From a virus: a DNA stretch of 32,342 nt. The translations under genes were made by a program, and so were the position numbers. Positions 8,341 to 15,967 of the stretch are shown in pieces. A model generated the notes under the pieces. It ran no database searches. It saw only the letters and a list, made by a program, of their open reading frames with translations, and was not told the DNA's origin. Position 1 is the first letter of the stretch; every line of letters begins with the position of its first letter. The stretch spans positions 1 to 32,342 of IMG/VR virus record IMGVR_UViG_3300042402_001193; one strand, given 5' to 3'.

Positions 8341-9044
8341 ACGATGGTAAAGTAGTCAAAGGGTCCAATATGATTGCCTCTATCAAGGTAGAGGGCAATT
8401 ACTATCCGGTATTTTGTGCCAAGTCATGCTCTTTTGAGCTGACCAATGAAATAATAAACAGAACCTCTGTCAATGATGGCTTATTCACAAAAAGGCGAAT
8501 AAGGAGAACCGATTGGTCTGGCTCTGCCTCTGGGGTGCTTGTAACAAATAATGATGGAAATCGTTACAGCCCTTTCTATCTTATTCAAGAGTCAGTCAGA
8601 AGGGCAGCCCTTGAGTGGCAGTTTGAGTTCACTAACTTAGATGGGGATATCAGAACTATTGAGGGCGAGGCATTAATACAAAACCTACCTATTTCTGGGG
8701 ATGTGCAATCATTCGTACAATGTACCGTAAACATTATCGGCACTGGAGCCTTTTTAATGGATGTAAGCCCCTCTAGCCCATCTTTGGATGAGGATGTCGA
8801 TTCAGACTACTGGGTAACGGTAGCAGGGCAAAACGCAATACAAGGCTTGTCAGTTTATGGCAAGACCTTACAAGGCAAGACCATTCTGGGAATAGCCAGA
8901 GAGGGTACTGTCTATGATCCTATCACTACGGGAAGTCCATCAAATCGGACTGCATTATTTAATAGTGCATTAGGAAGGATTACTTTTGATTCAAATATAC
9001 CTTTTAATCCAGGCGAGACAGTCTGGGCAATGTGGAAGGACTAA
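8337..9044 (+). CDS. Tail tip protein with C-terminal duplicated module
   Basis: A 235-aa protein translationally coupled (ATGA) to the large tail tip gene. The N-terminal 150 residues are beta-rich, with 'IASIKVEGNYYPVFCAKSCSFELTNE' suggesting a tube-like fold. The last 65 residues contain 'AREGTVYD' and 'GRITFDSNIPFNPGETV'; the same elements recur in the next gene. No enzymatic motif is seen. Role as a tail structural component is inferred from position only. Confidence 0.65.
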   Translation: MNDGKVVKGSNMIASIKVEGNYYPVFCAKSCSFELTNEIINRTSVNDGLFTKRRIRRTDWSGSASGVLVTNNDGNRYSPFYLIQESVRRAALEWQFEFTNLDGDIRTIEGEALIQNLPISGDVQSFVQCTVNIIGTGAFLMDVSPSSPSLDEDVDSDYWVTVAGQNAIQGLSVYGKTLQGKTILGIAREGTVYDPITTGSPSNRTALFNSALGRITFDSNIPFNPGETVWAMWKD

Positions 9045-9295
9045 TGACTTTAAGACAAACATATTACCCAGTGCCGGGAGATAGCAATGTATTTGATGCG
9101 GCAATAGCCTATGTCAAAATGCTTTTTGTGGCTCGAAGTGGGGTGGCTTACGATGTAATTACAAGTGTCAACGATATTATGATTACAACTAGGCAAGTGC
9201 ATTATAATCCATCAACTGGGATAATTCAGTTTGATGCCAATATACCTTTTAACGAACAAGAATCAATAAATGTTATCTATGATACGAATATTTAA
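9044..9295 (+). CDS. Small tail-associated protein, paralogous to the preceding C-terminal module
   Basis: An 83-aa protein. The start is taken as the ATG at 9044, which overlaps the preceding TAA as TAATG; a GTG at 9032 in the same frame would add four residues. It carries 'FVARSGVAYDVITS' and 'GIIQFDANIPFNEQESI', clearly related to the C-terminus of the protein before it. It may be a separate copy of one beta module that decorates the tail tip. Function unknown. Confidence 0.65.
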   Translation: MTLRQTYYPVPGDSNVFDAAIAYVKMLFVARSGVAYDVITSVNDIMITTRQVHYNPSTGIIQFDANIPFNEQESINVIYDTNI

Positions 9296-12200
9296 GCTCG
9301 TTTTATTGTTAGTAGTCAGCCAAGTAGCTTTTGGGCAAGCTCCCACTAACTACACTAATATCAATGGCAGATACCGTTGGATTGCTGGTATGTTTGACTC
9401 TACCTTTCATATCCCAAAGGGTACGACACCGAGTCTGAGGACTGGGGGCTCTACAAATGCTGGGGGCTTATTTTATAATACCTCTGATTCAAGTGTTTAC
9501 ACTTATACTGGCACACAATGGATAAAGTTAAGAGGCACTATTACAGATACTACTTCTTTATCTAATAGAATAAACCTAAAGCTAAATATCTCAGATACAG
9601 CTTCTATGTTGTCTCCTTATCTGCGTAAGGTTGACACCACTAACAAGTTCGTTACTCAAGTCTATAAAAAGAATGGGTCAGATTCTGTCTTTTATGTCAG
9701 AGGTGGCAATCATTTATGGGCTTTTAATGATAGTACTGGCAACCCAGGCGGTGGCGGTGGAGGTAAGATTTATTACTTTAATGGTGGTGTCTCAATGGGT
9801 ACTTTTGGTGGCTTTACCATGTACGAGCTAGGAGATACGGCCAACACTGGGGCTGCTGCTAACTTTACAAGGGCTACTACTGGGAATATAGCCAACTTTA
9901 TTACGGACCCAGGCAAACCTGGTTTATTACAAATTCCGGCTGGGGTTTGGACTATTGATGCCTATCTCAGTGAAACAGGCGGAGGTTCTAATAATGCCGA
10001 GATATATGTTCAAGTAGAAAAGTGGGATGGCTCTACAATAACAACGATAGCCACATCTCCTATTGAGCAAATTACTAACGGTAGTGTTATTGATTTATAC
10101 ACTTGGGCGGTATCTATCCCTACGACAAGTTTGGCAGTTACTGATCGTATTATTATTCAATTCTATATCCAAAATACCAATGGTAAGACCGTTACCTTAT
10201 ACACACAAAATGGCTATGTTGGCGAGGTGCATACAACCTTTACAACTGGTATAGGTGCAATAAATGGTCTTACTGCCCCTGCTCAGTATTTAGTAACTGG
10301 CACATCGGGTACTGACTTTAACATATCCTCTGTAACGGCCACTCATACTTTCAATCTGCCTACTGCCTCGGCTACCAATAGAGGTGCTTTAAGCTCGGCT
10401 GATTGGACCGCCTTTAATAACAAAGGGTCTGTTAGTTCAGTAGCCACAAATAATGCCACAGGCATAACTGGGGGAACAATTACTACAACCGGAACTCTAG
10501 CCATAGATACTACTGTTATCTCTACTCGTTTGTGGAGGCAAAAAGGTGTCGATTCTGTGCAGTCTAATCTGACAGCGGGCTTGGCCTTAAAAGTTAATAT
10601 CTCTGATACAGCTTCAATGCTTTTACCTTATTTGCGTAAGATTGACACAGCCAGTCTTAGCAATCGCATTAACCTAAAGGTCAACATTAGCGACACAACC
10701 TCAATGCTGAGTCCTTATTTGAGGGCTATTGATACGGCTTCACTGAGTAATAGAATAAATCTAAAGGTTAATATTAGCGATACTTCTTCAATGTTAAACC
10801 CCTATTTGCGTAAGGCAGATACTACCTCAATGCTTGCCAATTATGTAAATGCGGCTGGCTATGGACTTAGTAAGGCGGGCCAAGTATTATCTGCTGACTC
10901 TGCAACACTTTCAAACTATTATTTAAGACGCAAGGATAGCCTAACAGCTACAAATCTTTTGGGCTATGTTACTCGTAAAATCTTAGCCGATACTGCCTCT
11001 GCGATTAGAAGTTCGGATGCTGGGGGAAGTGTTACCTCAGTTGCTACCAATAACGGAACAGGTATAACCGGGGGAACGATTACGACAGCAGGTACATTGG
11101 CCATTGATACAGTCGTTATTTCAACTAGAGCTTGGAGGCAAAAGGGAATTGATAGTGTTGAAGCTAATTTAACAAGTGGACTAGCTACAAAACTAAACAT
11201 TTCAGATACAAGTAGTATGCTTACACCTTATTTGCGTAAGGTAGATACTGCCAGTTTAAGCAATAGGATTAATCTAAAAGTGAATATTTCAGATACCTCC
11301 ACAATGTTAGGTAACTATGTTAATAGTGCAGGCTATGGAATAACAAAAGCAGGACAGGTTGTATCGGCTGACTCTGCTACTTTATCGGCTTACTACTTGC
11401 GTAGAAAAGATTCTTTGACCTCTACTAATTTACTTGGCTATGTAACCAGAACAGTTTTAGCTGACTCGGCTGCTGCTATTAGAGCTGCGGCTGGTGGAGG
11501 CTCTGTTACGGGAAGTGGTACTGCTACAAGGGTAGCTTTTTGGAATGGCACTTCTTCCCTAAGTAGCAATGCAGATTTATACTGGGATAATACAAATTCA
11601 AGATTAGGAATAGGTACAACTACACCAATATTAAAAATAGATGTTATTGGTGGTTCTACTGATACTACTACTGTTGGTGGAACAACTGTTGAACAAATTT
11701 CATTATTTAGACCTTCAAATGGAACTGGTGGAATTAGAACAGGTTTTAATACAGCAAATGGTGATGCTTATATTTGGTCTGCAAATAGTGGTTCAAATTT
11801 ATTTTTTGGTACAAGGTCTGCGCCAAATAATAACATAAACTTAGCTATTTTATCCACAGGTAATATAGGTATTGGAACTACTACTGTTGGCTCAAATTTA
11901 CAAATTAATGGTAATGCAGCAATTGGTTATTCTTCAAGTACGGCTGCGCCAACAAATGGTTTAGCGGTTGCCGGTGCTTCAACATTTGCAAATAATATAA
12001 CCTTGAGTGCTTCCTCAACAAATGCATTAATTTTACAAAATTCATCTAGTGGAGAAAGCCCTAATGTTACTTTCATTACACCAGTAAATAAATACAACAT
12101 TGATGCTAATGCAACTGGGAATTTAAGATTTTTTAGAGAAAATACAGATGGTACTGGTGGTGCGGTAAGAATGAATTTAACTGATGGTGGCAGTTTGGGT

Positions 12201-13967
12201 ATAGGCACTACCACTATCGGAAGCACAATTCAAGTCAACGGAAATGCAGCCATAGGCTACTCAGCCTCTACTGCTGCACCTACGAATGGATTAGTTGTAG
12301 CTGGCAACGTAGGTATAGGCATATCAAATCCTGCTGCAGCACATATGCTTCAAATAAATAATCCATCGCTGAACAATGTTCGTATGAACATGACAAACAC
12401 CTCAACAGGTACAAGTAATACAGATGGTTTGATTTTCCAGCAAGAAGTTAGCAACAGTATAATTAAAAACCAAGAAAATGGATATTTAGCTTTTGGTGTT
12501 AATGGAGCTGAAAATAATATAGTTATAGCACAAGGTGGCAACGTAGGTATAGGTACAACTACCCCTAACGCAAAGCTTCAAGTATTAGGAACTATTAAAG
12601 TTGCTACGGGTAACGCACAGGGTATTTTAGGTTTAGGAGAAGCAAATGGTGCAACTGTAAATGTTGGAATTTGGAGAGGTGCTGCAAATGCACCTACAAG
12701 TGATGGCAATTTCTTAAATCTTGGTGGGTATGATGGTATGGTGTTTGCTGTTAGTGCTGCCGCAATAGGTTCTCAAACCGAGCGAATGAGAATAACAAGT
12801 GGGGGTACTTTGATAGTCGGCAATGGCGAAACCGCATCTTCCCCCAGCACAGGCATTATTTCAGGCACAGGCGGCTCAGGCACAAACATAGCAGGAGCAG
12901 AGTTCCGTATCAGGGGTGGAGCAAGTACAGGTAACGCAGTAGGTGGACCGATAACATTCTATACGAGTGCTGCGGGAAGTTCTGGTACAGGGGTAAATGC
13001 AGCTGCCGAAAGAATGAGATTAGACCCAAATGGGAATCTTGGTATTGGAACAAGTAATCCAACGGCTCGTTTAAGTGTAGTAGGTACTTCAAGTACTGCC
13101 ATCCGTATAGAAAGTTCTACTGACCAAGCATTGATTGACTTAGTAGCTAATAATAATTATAGAATTATCGCACAAAATTCTGGCAATGCTGGCAGATTAG
13201 ATATTTTTGACCAAACTTCGTCAGCGACAAGATTTTCTATAACAACTTCAGGAAATGTTGGTATAGGCACTACCACAATCGGTTCAAAACTCCAAGTCAA
13301 CGGAAACGCAGCCATAGGATATTCTGCCTCAACCGCAGGACCGACTAACGGGTTGAGCATATCAGGAAATACAACAATAGGAACTACAACGGCTGCTGGT
13401 AAGTTTACAATCGACCCAGACGACAACCAAGTCGGTTTAGCCGTTACTGGAACGTCCTTAACATCCGCAAATGCTCAATCGTTAATCGATTTAGCACAAA
13501 CTTGGAATACAACAGGCAACCCTACTGCTATCAAGCTAAACATCACAAACACTGCTTCGGGTGCTACGGCAGACCTTATGGAACTTCAAGTTGGTGGTAC
13601 AAGCCAATTTACAGTTGACAAGTCAGGCAATACAATAATGACAGGTTCAGTAAAGACAGGCGCACCGAGCGGGGGAACTGCTGACACTTGGAAACTCGGA
13701 ACTAAAGTAGCTTCATCTGTTGTGTTAGATGATAACAATTATTTGGAAGTAGAGGTAGGCGGTGTTGCTTATCGTGTGGCATTGGTTAATTTAGCTGAGC
13801 CAGAACCAGAAGCAGCCCCCTTATCAAGTCCTGATGGTTATGTTCGTAACTACGGGCCAGTTGCTACGGTAAAACTTCCCTCAACATCAGAAAAAGTAGC
13901 TAATTTAGAAAAGGAAATAGCTGAACTTCGTGAAACAATTAAACTGCTTAAATCAAAAATAAAATGA
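9279..13967 (+). CDS. Long repetitive tail fibre with N-terminal signal peptide
   Basis: A 1562-aa protein (an ATG at 9270 adds three residues). It starts with a Sec-type signal: MIRIFKLVLLLVVSQVAFGQ, positive start, hydrophobic core and an A-x-G-like cleavage region. Residues 70-750 carry repeats of an NISDTxSMLxPYLRK element and two long duplicated blocks. From about 770 to 1400 there are at least six 'GIGTTTP/GIGTTTI' motifs and three copies of a NGNAAIGYS unit, a style seen in Bacteroidetes phage and surface fibres. The last 45 residues form a predicted coiled coil (EKEIAELRETIKLLKSKIK), suggesting trimerisation; an intramolecular S74 chaperone domain is not recognised. It may be the receptor-binding fibre; the signal peptide is unexplained for a virion protein. 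Confidence 0.85.
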   Translation: MIRIFKLVLLLVVSQVAFGQAPTNYTNINGRYRWIAGMFDSTFHIPKGTTPSLRTGGSTNAGGLFYNTSDSSVYTYTGTQWIKLRGTITDTTSLSNRINLKLNISDTASMLSPYLRKVDTTNKFVTQVYKKNGSDSVFYVRGGNHLWAFNDSTGNPGGGGGGKIYYFNGGVSMGTFGGFTMYELGDTANTGAAANFTRATTGNIANFITDPGKPGLLQIPAGVWTIDAYLSETGGGSNNAEIYVQVEKWDGSTITTIATSPIEQITNGSVIDLYTWAVSIPTTSLAVTDRIIIQFYIQNTNGKTVTLYTQNGYVGEVHTTFTTGIGAINGLTAPAQYLVTGTSGTDFNISSVTATHTFNLPTASATNRGALSSADWTAFNNKGSVSSVATNNATGITGGTITTTGTLAIDTTVISTRLWRQKGVDSVQSNLTAGLALKVNISDTASMLLPYLRKIDTASLSNRINLKVNISDTTSMLSPYLRAIDTASLSNRINLKVNISDTSSMLNPYLRKADTTSMLANYVNAAGYGLSKAGQVLSADSATLSNYYLRRKDSLTATNLLGYVTRKILADTASAIRSSDAGGSVTSVATNNGTGITGGTITTAGTLAIDTVVISTRAWRQKGIDSVEANLTSGLATKLNISDTSSMLTPYLRKVDTASLSNRINLKVNISDTSTMLGNYVNSAGYGITKAGQVVSADSATLSAYYLRRKDSLTSTNLLGYVTRTVLADSAAAIRAAAGGGSVTGSGTATRVAFWNGTSSLSSNADLYWDNTNSRLGIGTTTPILKIDVIGGSTDTTTVGGTTVEQISLFRPSNGTGGIRTGFNTANGDAYIWSANSGSNLFFGTRSAPNNNINLAILSTGNIGIGTTTVGSNLQINGNAAIGYSSSTAAPTNGLAVAGASTFANNITLSASSTNALILQNSSSGESPNVTFITPVNKYNIDANATGNLRFFRENTDGTGGAVRMNLTDGGSLGIGTTTIGSTIQVNGNAAIGYSASTAAPTNGLVVAGNVGIGISNPAAAHMLQINNPSLNNVRMNMTNTSTGTSNTDGLIFQQEVSNSIIKNQENGYLAFGVNGAENNIVIAQGGNVGIGTTTPNAKLQVLGTIKVATGNAQGILGLGEANGATVNVGIWRGAANAPTSDGNFLNLGGYDGMVFAVSAAAIGSQTERMRITSGGTLIVGNGETASSPSTGIISGTGGSGTNIAGAEFRIRGGASTGNAVGGPITFYTSAAGSSGTGVNAAAERMRLDPNGNLGIGTSNPTARLSVVGTSSTAIRIESSTDQALIDLVANNNYRIIAQNSGNAGRLDIFDQTSSATRFSITTSGNVGIGTTTIGSKLQVNGNAAIGYSASTAGPTNGLSISGNTTIGTTTAAGKFTIDPDDNQVGLAVTGTSLTSANAQSLIDLAQTWNTTGNPTAIKLNITNTASGATADLMELQVGGTSQFTVDKSGNTIMTGSVKTGAPSGGTADTWKLGTKVASSVVLDDNNYLEVEVGGVAYRVALVNLAEPEPEAAPLSSPDGYVRNYGPVATVKLPSTSEKVANLEKEIAELRETIKLLKSKIK
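10428..11500 (+). repeat. Two long imperfect repeat blocks within the fibre gene
   Basis: The first block (about 10428-11020) and second block (about 11022-11500) encode the same series: SVATNNxTGITGGTIT, then WRQKGxDSV, NISDT, DTASLSNRINLKVNISDT, NYVNxAGYG, KAGQV, SADSATLS, YYLRRKDSLT and LLGYVTR. The first block has one additional NISDT unit. Nucleotide divergence is mostly synonymous, which fits an old internal duplication under selection on protein sequence. Confidence 0.85.
11880..13365 (+). repeat. Three dispersed NGNAAIGYS repeat units in the fibre gene
   Basis: Units near 11880-11965, 12210-12320 and 13270-13365 each encode a 'TTxxGS(x)LQ(V/I)NGNAAIGYS(A/S)STA(A/G)PTNGL' pattern. They are separated by unrelated beta-rich stretches of different base composition, as if modules had been inserted between repeat copies. 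Homologous recombination between copies could change fibre length or specificity (inference). Confidence 0.8.
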
Positions 13968-14362
13968 AACAAATCTTAACTATTAGTTTTTTATTATGGG
14001 CCTTCTTTGTTAATGCTCAGGGAACTTACACCACTACGGCTGGCACTATTAGCCCAACCCAGCCCGATACTATTGTGGTAGTAAAAGATGCTCTGCAAGT
14101 AGAGCCAGTACTTATCAATGCCTTAACTCACGATACTTGCTATCAGCTTATCTGGAATGTGCAAAATGTAACCAGAGACACTACGCAGGGATCGCCTTGT
14201 TATGTTAGTATGTATGACAGAGCTGGCCGTAACTTTGGGCAAGTGTATTGCTACATACCTAAAGAAATTATCAATGCGTGGGGAACAAGTAATACCATCA
14301 TTGATGACTATGTTTTAGCCTATTTTGGTTTTCGCAGACGAGGAACATCTAAATCTAAATAA
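13964..14362 (+). CDS. Secreted protein downstream of the fibre
   Basis: A 132-aa protein starting in ATGA overlap with the fibre gene. It has a clear signal peptide (MKQILTISFLLWAFFVNAQG, cleavage likely after NAQ) and a beta-rich mature part with four Cys, of which two pairs might bridge. The C-terminus is basic (FRRRGTSKSK). Not recognised. Its coupling to the fibre gene suggests a partner of the fibre, for example a cap or an assembly factor in the same compartment (inference). Confidence 0.7.
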   Translation: MKQILTISFLLWAFFVNAQGTYTTTAGTISPTQPDTIVVVKDALQVEPVLINALTHDTCYQLIWNVQNVTRDTTQGSPCYVSMYDRAGRNFGQVYCYIPKEIINAWGTSNTIIDDYVLAYFGFRRRGTSKSK

Positions 14363-14364
14363 AA

Positions 14365-14568
14365 ATGAAAAAACTACTGATTATCGCAGCCATTGGTCTT
14401 TTGTCTTTTACAACGCAAGAGCCTAAGACCGTAACATTAACATTAACCGTAGAGGAAGTGAATCTTATCTACATGGGTCTTGGTGAGCTTCCTGCAAAAG
14501 CAAGTGAGCAACTGAGATACAAAATCGCTCAAGAAGCACAAAAACAACTGAACCCAGAAAAAAAGTAA
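14365..14568 (+). CDS. Small exported protein
   Basis: A 67-aa protein with an N-terminal hydrophobic segment (MKKLLIIAAIGLLSFTT) that reads as a signal peptide or membrane anchor, followed by a charged helical domain with 'TVEEVNLIYMGLGELPAKASEQL'. It starts 2 bp after the preceding stop and lies just before the lysis genes. The family is not recognised. A periplasmic role, perhaps in lysis or fibre handling, is possible. Confidence 0.7.
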   Translation: MKKLLIIAAIGLLSFTTQEPKTVTLTLTVEEVNLIYMGLGELPAKASEQLRYKIAQEAQKQLNPEKK

Positions 14569-14571
14569 ACG

Positions 14572-14790
14572 ATGACACAGAGTTGGATGATATTTATTCT
14601 AGGCCAAGCCGCCACCTATGCAGTAGCCTTGATTAAGATTTGGAATGATAGCCAAGTAAAAATGGCCCGCATGGATGAGCGGCTAAAAGTGGCTGAGGAT
14701 AAGGATGAGACCTTATTTAAGAAGCTAGACCATATATCGGTCCAACTAACTGAGTTGTCTATTCAATTATCAAATAAACAAGACAAATGA
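14572..14790 (+). CDS. Membrane protein of the lysis cassette (XhlA-like layout)
   Basis: A 72-aa protein with one N-terminal transmembrane helix (about residues 5-24, 'WMIFILGQAATYAVALIKIW') followed by a charged coiled-coil region ending in KQDK. The order of one helix and a coil resembles, in mirror image, XhlA-type holin partner proteins. Its stop overlaps the start of the holin-like gene as ATGA. Sequence similarity to a named family is not claimed. Confidence 0.65.
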   Translation: MTQSWMIFILGQAATYAVALIKIWNDSQVKMARMDERLKVAEDKDETLFKKLDHISVQLTELSIQLSNKQDK

Positions 14791-15011
14791 GTAACTTTCT
14801 GAATCTTGATTTACAAGACCTCACTAAAGGTTTTGTGGTAGCATTTTTGAGTGCTGCCCTAACTGGCCTTGTGGCTATCTTAGAGACTAGCCAACTGCCC
14901 CAAGCAAGTGATCTAAAAGCCGCTGCCATCGTTGGTTTGACTGCTGGACTGTCCTATTTGTTAAAGAATGTTTTGACTAATAGTCAAGGACAAATGCTAA
15001 AAAAGGACTAA
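14787..15011 (+). CDS. Putative holin
   Basis: A 74-aa protein with two hydrophobic helices (about 15-33 'FVVAFLSAALTGLVAILE' and 43-61 'LKAAAIVGLTAGLSYLLKN') joined by a short polar loop and a basic C-terminus (MLKKD), which is the class II holin layout. It is immediately followed by the spanin-like lipoprotein and the endolysin. Holins release the endolysin from the cytoplasm at a set time. The call rests on topology, size and context. Confidence 0.72.
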   Translation: MSNFLNLDLQDLTKGFVVAFLSAALTGLVAILETSQLPQASDLKAAAIVGLTAGLSYLLKNVLTNSQGQMLKKD

Positions 15012-15508
15012 TGCGTGTTTTTGTGTTGGCTGGGTTATTGCTAATCGGTTGCAATCCGGGTAAGCAACTTTCTAAGGCAGAGGCAAGGCTGGCTCAGGCT
15101 GGCCGCCTCCCAGCTATTTGTGCAGAGAGATACCCGGTTAAAGACACGACTTACATTAAAGACACACTTGTAAAGATTGACACTTTCTTGTCTGGGGAGT
15201 ACATCTTTGACACAGCCCGAATCAATGATACCTTATACAAGGTTAAGTATAAACCCGTAGTCGTGTATAAAACAAAATACGTAACTAAGGTAGAAAGGGT
15301 AGAAGATGTAGCCAAGATAGAAGCCATGCGTGCCTTTGTGAGCCAATTAGAAGCTAATAGAGCCACTTTATCGGCTCAGTTGGCAGAATATAAGGACAAG
15401 GCCAAGACCCGCTTAAATTGGCTTATTTTGGCTCTCTGTGTCGCCTTTGGGTTTGCTATTCGTAAACCAGTGATGGCTTTAATCAATTATCATCTATCAA
15501 AATGGTAA
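15011..15508 (+). CDS. Probable unimolecular spanin (u-spanin)
   Basis: The 165-aa protein has an N-terminal lipoprotein signal with lipobox LLLIGC (Cys14), a periplasmic region of about 115 residues rich in beta strands and then a coiled helix (about 90-130), and a C-terminal transmembrane helix (about 135-150, 'LNWLILALCVAFGFAI') followed by a basic tail. An outer membrane lipid anchor plus an inner membrane helix in one chain is the defining layout of u-spanins such as phage T1 gp11, which fuse inner and outer membranes in the last step of Gram-negative lysis. It sits between holin and endolysin and overlaps both genes. There is no separate i-/o-spanin pair. Confidence 0.78.
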   Translation: MRVFVLAGLLLIGCNPGKQLSKAEARLAQAGRLPAICAERYPVKDTTYIKDTLVKIDTFLSGEYIFDTARINDTLYKVKYKPVVVYKTKYVTKVERVEDVAKIEAMRAFVSQLEANRATLSAQLAEYKDKAKTRLNWLILALCVAFGFAIRKPVMALINYHLSKW

Positions 15509-15921
15509 CCTCAGCCCAAGCCTTAAAGAAGTACGGACAGCCCGATCAGGCCAACCCTCACATGGTCCTTTGGGATGTGCCAGTTTATTTAGAGATAGGG
15601 GTTATTCCAAAAAGGGTATATTGCAACAAAGACATTGTCGGTCCTTTAGAAGCCGCTTTTAAGGCTCTTATTGATACTGGTCATGTAAGCGAGTTAAAAA
15701 CCTGGGATGGCTGCTTTAATATCCGTAAGAAAAGGGGTCTCAGTTCTATGAGCCTCCATTCATGGGGGATAGCTATTGATGTCAATGCCTTTGAAAATGG
15801 CCTTGGCAAAGAGCCCAAACTAAGTGCTGGCTTTGTCAAGTGTTTTACTGATAATGGCTTTGACTGGGGTGGTGTTTGGACCCGAAAAGACGGCATGCAC
15901 TTTCAATTAGCCAAAATTTAA
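15502..15921 (+). CDS. Endolysin, peptidase M15 (L-Ala-D-Glu or D-Ala-D-Ala type)
   Basis: A 139-aa zinc peptidase with the M15 motif SLHSWGIAIDVN (ligands His86 and Asp93) and the third ligand in DGMHFQ (His133); 'FDWGGVW' lies between them as usual for the M15_4 group. These enzymes cut the peptide crosslinks or stem of peptidoglycan. No signal peptide is present, so it depends on the holin for export. It overlaps the spanin by 7 bp and is the last gene of the late operon. Length is normal for a single-domain enzyme, with no separate wall-binding domain. Confidence 0.92.
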   Translation: MVTSAQALKKYGQPDQANPHMVLWDVPVYLEIGVIPKRVYCNKDIVGPLEAAFKALIDTGHVSELKTWDGCFNIRKKRGLSSMSLHSWGIAIDVNAFENGLGKEPKLSAGFVKCFTDNGFDWGGVWTRKDGMHFQLAKI

Positions 15922-15928
15922 TTGGCTA
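15908..15928. promoter_or_regulatory. Inverted repeat over the endolysin stop and promoter -33 region
   Basis: TAGCCAA (15908-15914) and TTGGCTA (15922-15928) are perfect inverted arms with a 7-base spacer containing the endolysin TAA. The right arm contains the TTGG proposed as the -33 box of the promoter at 15946. With no T-run after it, an operator is more likely than an intrinsic terminator. Confidence 0.5.
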
Positions 15929-15953
15929 TCACGATATTTTGGTTTTAATTTTG
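15922..15953 (+). promoter_or_regulatory. Bacteroidetes-type promoter for the metallophosphoesterase operon
   Basis: TAATTTTG at 15946-15953 fits the TAnnTTTG -7 consensus. TTGG at 15922-15925, 20 bp upstream, is a fair -33 box. The ATG of the metallophosphoesterase lies 14 bp downstream of the -7 element, giving a leader of only about 9 nt. Confidence 0.65.
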
Positions 15954-15967
15954 TAAAACCCTTTACC

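Noticed and set aside
10428-13365. CRISPR-like or non-coding tandem repeats
   Set aside because: The repeats encode a continuous protein and differ mainly at synonymous positions; no uniform spacers are present.
11927-13426. Minus-strand ORFs of 60-99 codons within the fibre gene
   Set aside because: They mirror the Gly/Thr/Ile-rich repeat codons of the fibre on the other strand and have no independent signals.
9279-13967. Diversity-generating retroelement acting on the fibre
   Set aside because: No reverse transcriptase gene and no template repeat with adenine-specific differences were seen anywhere in the window.
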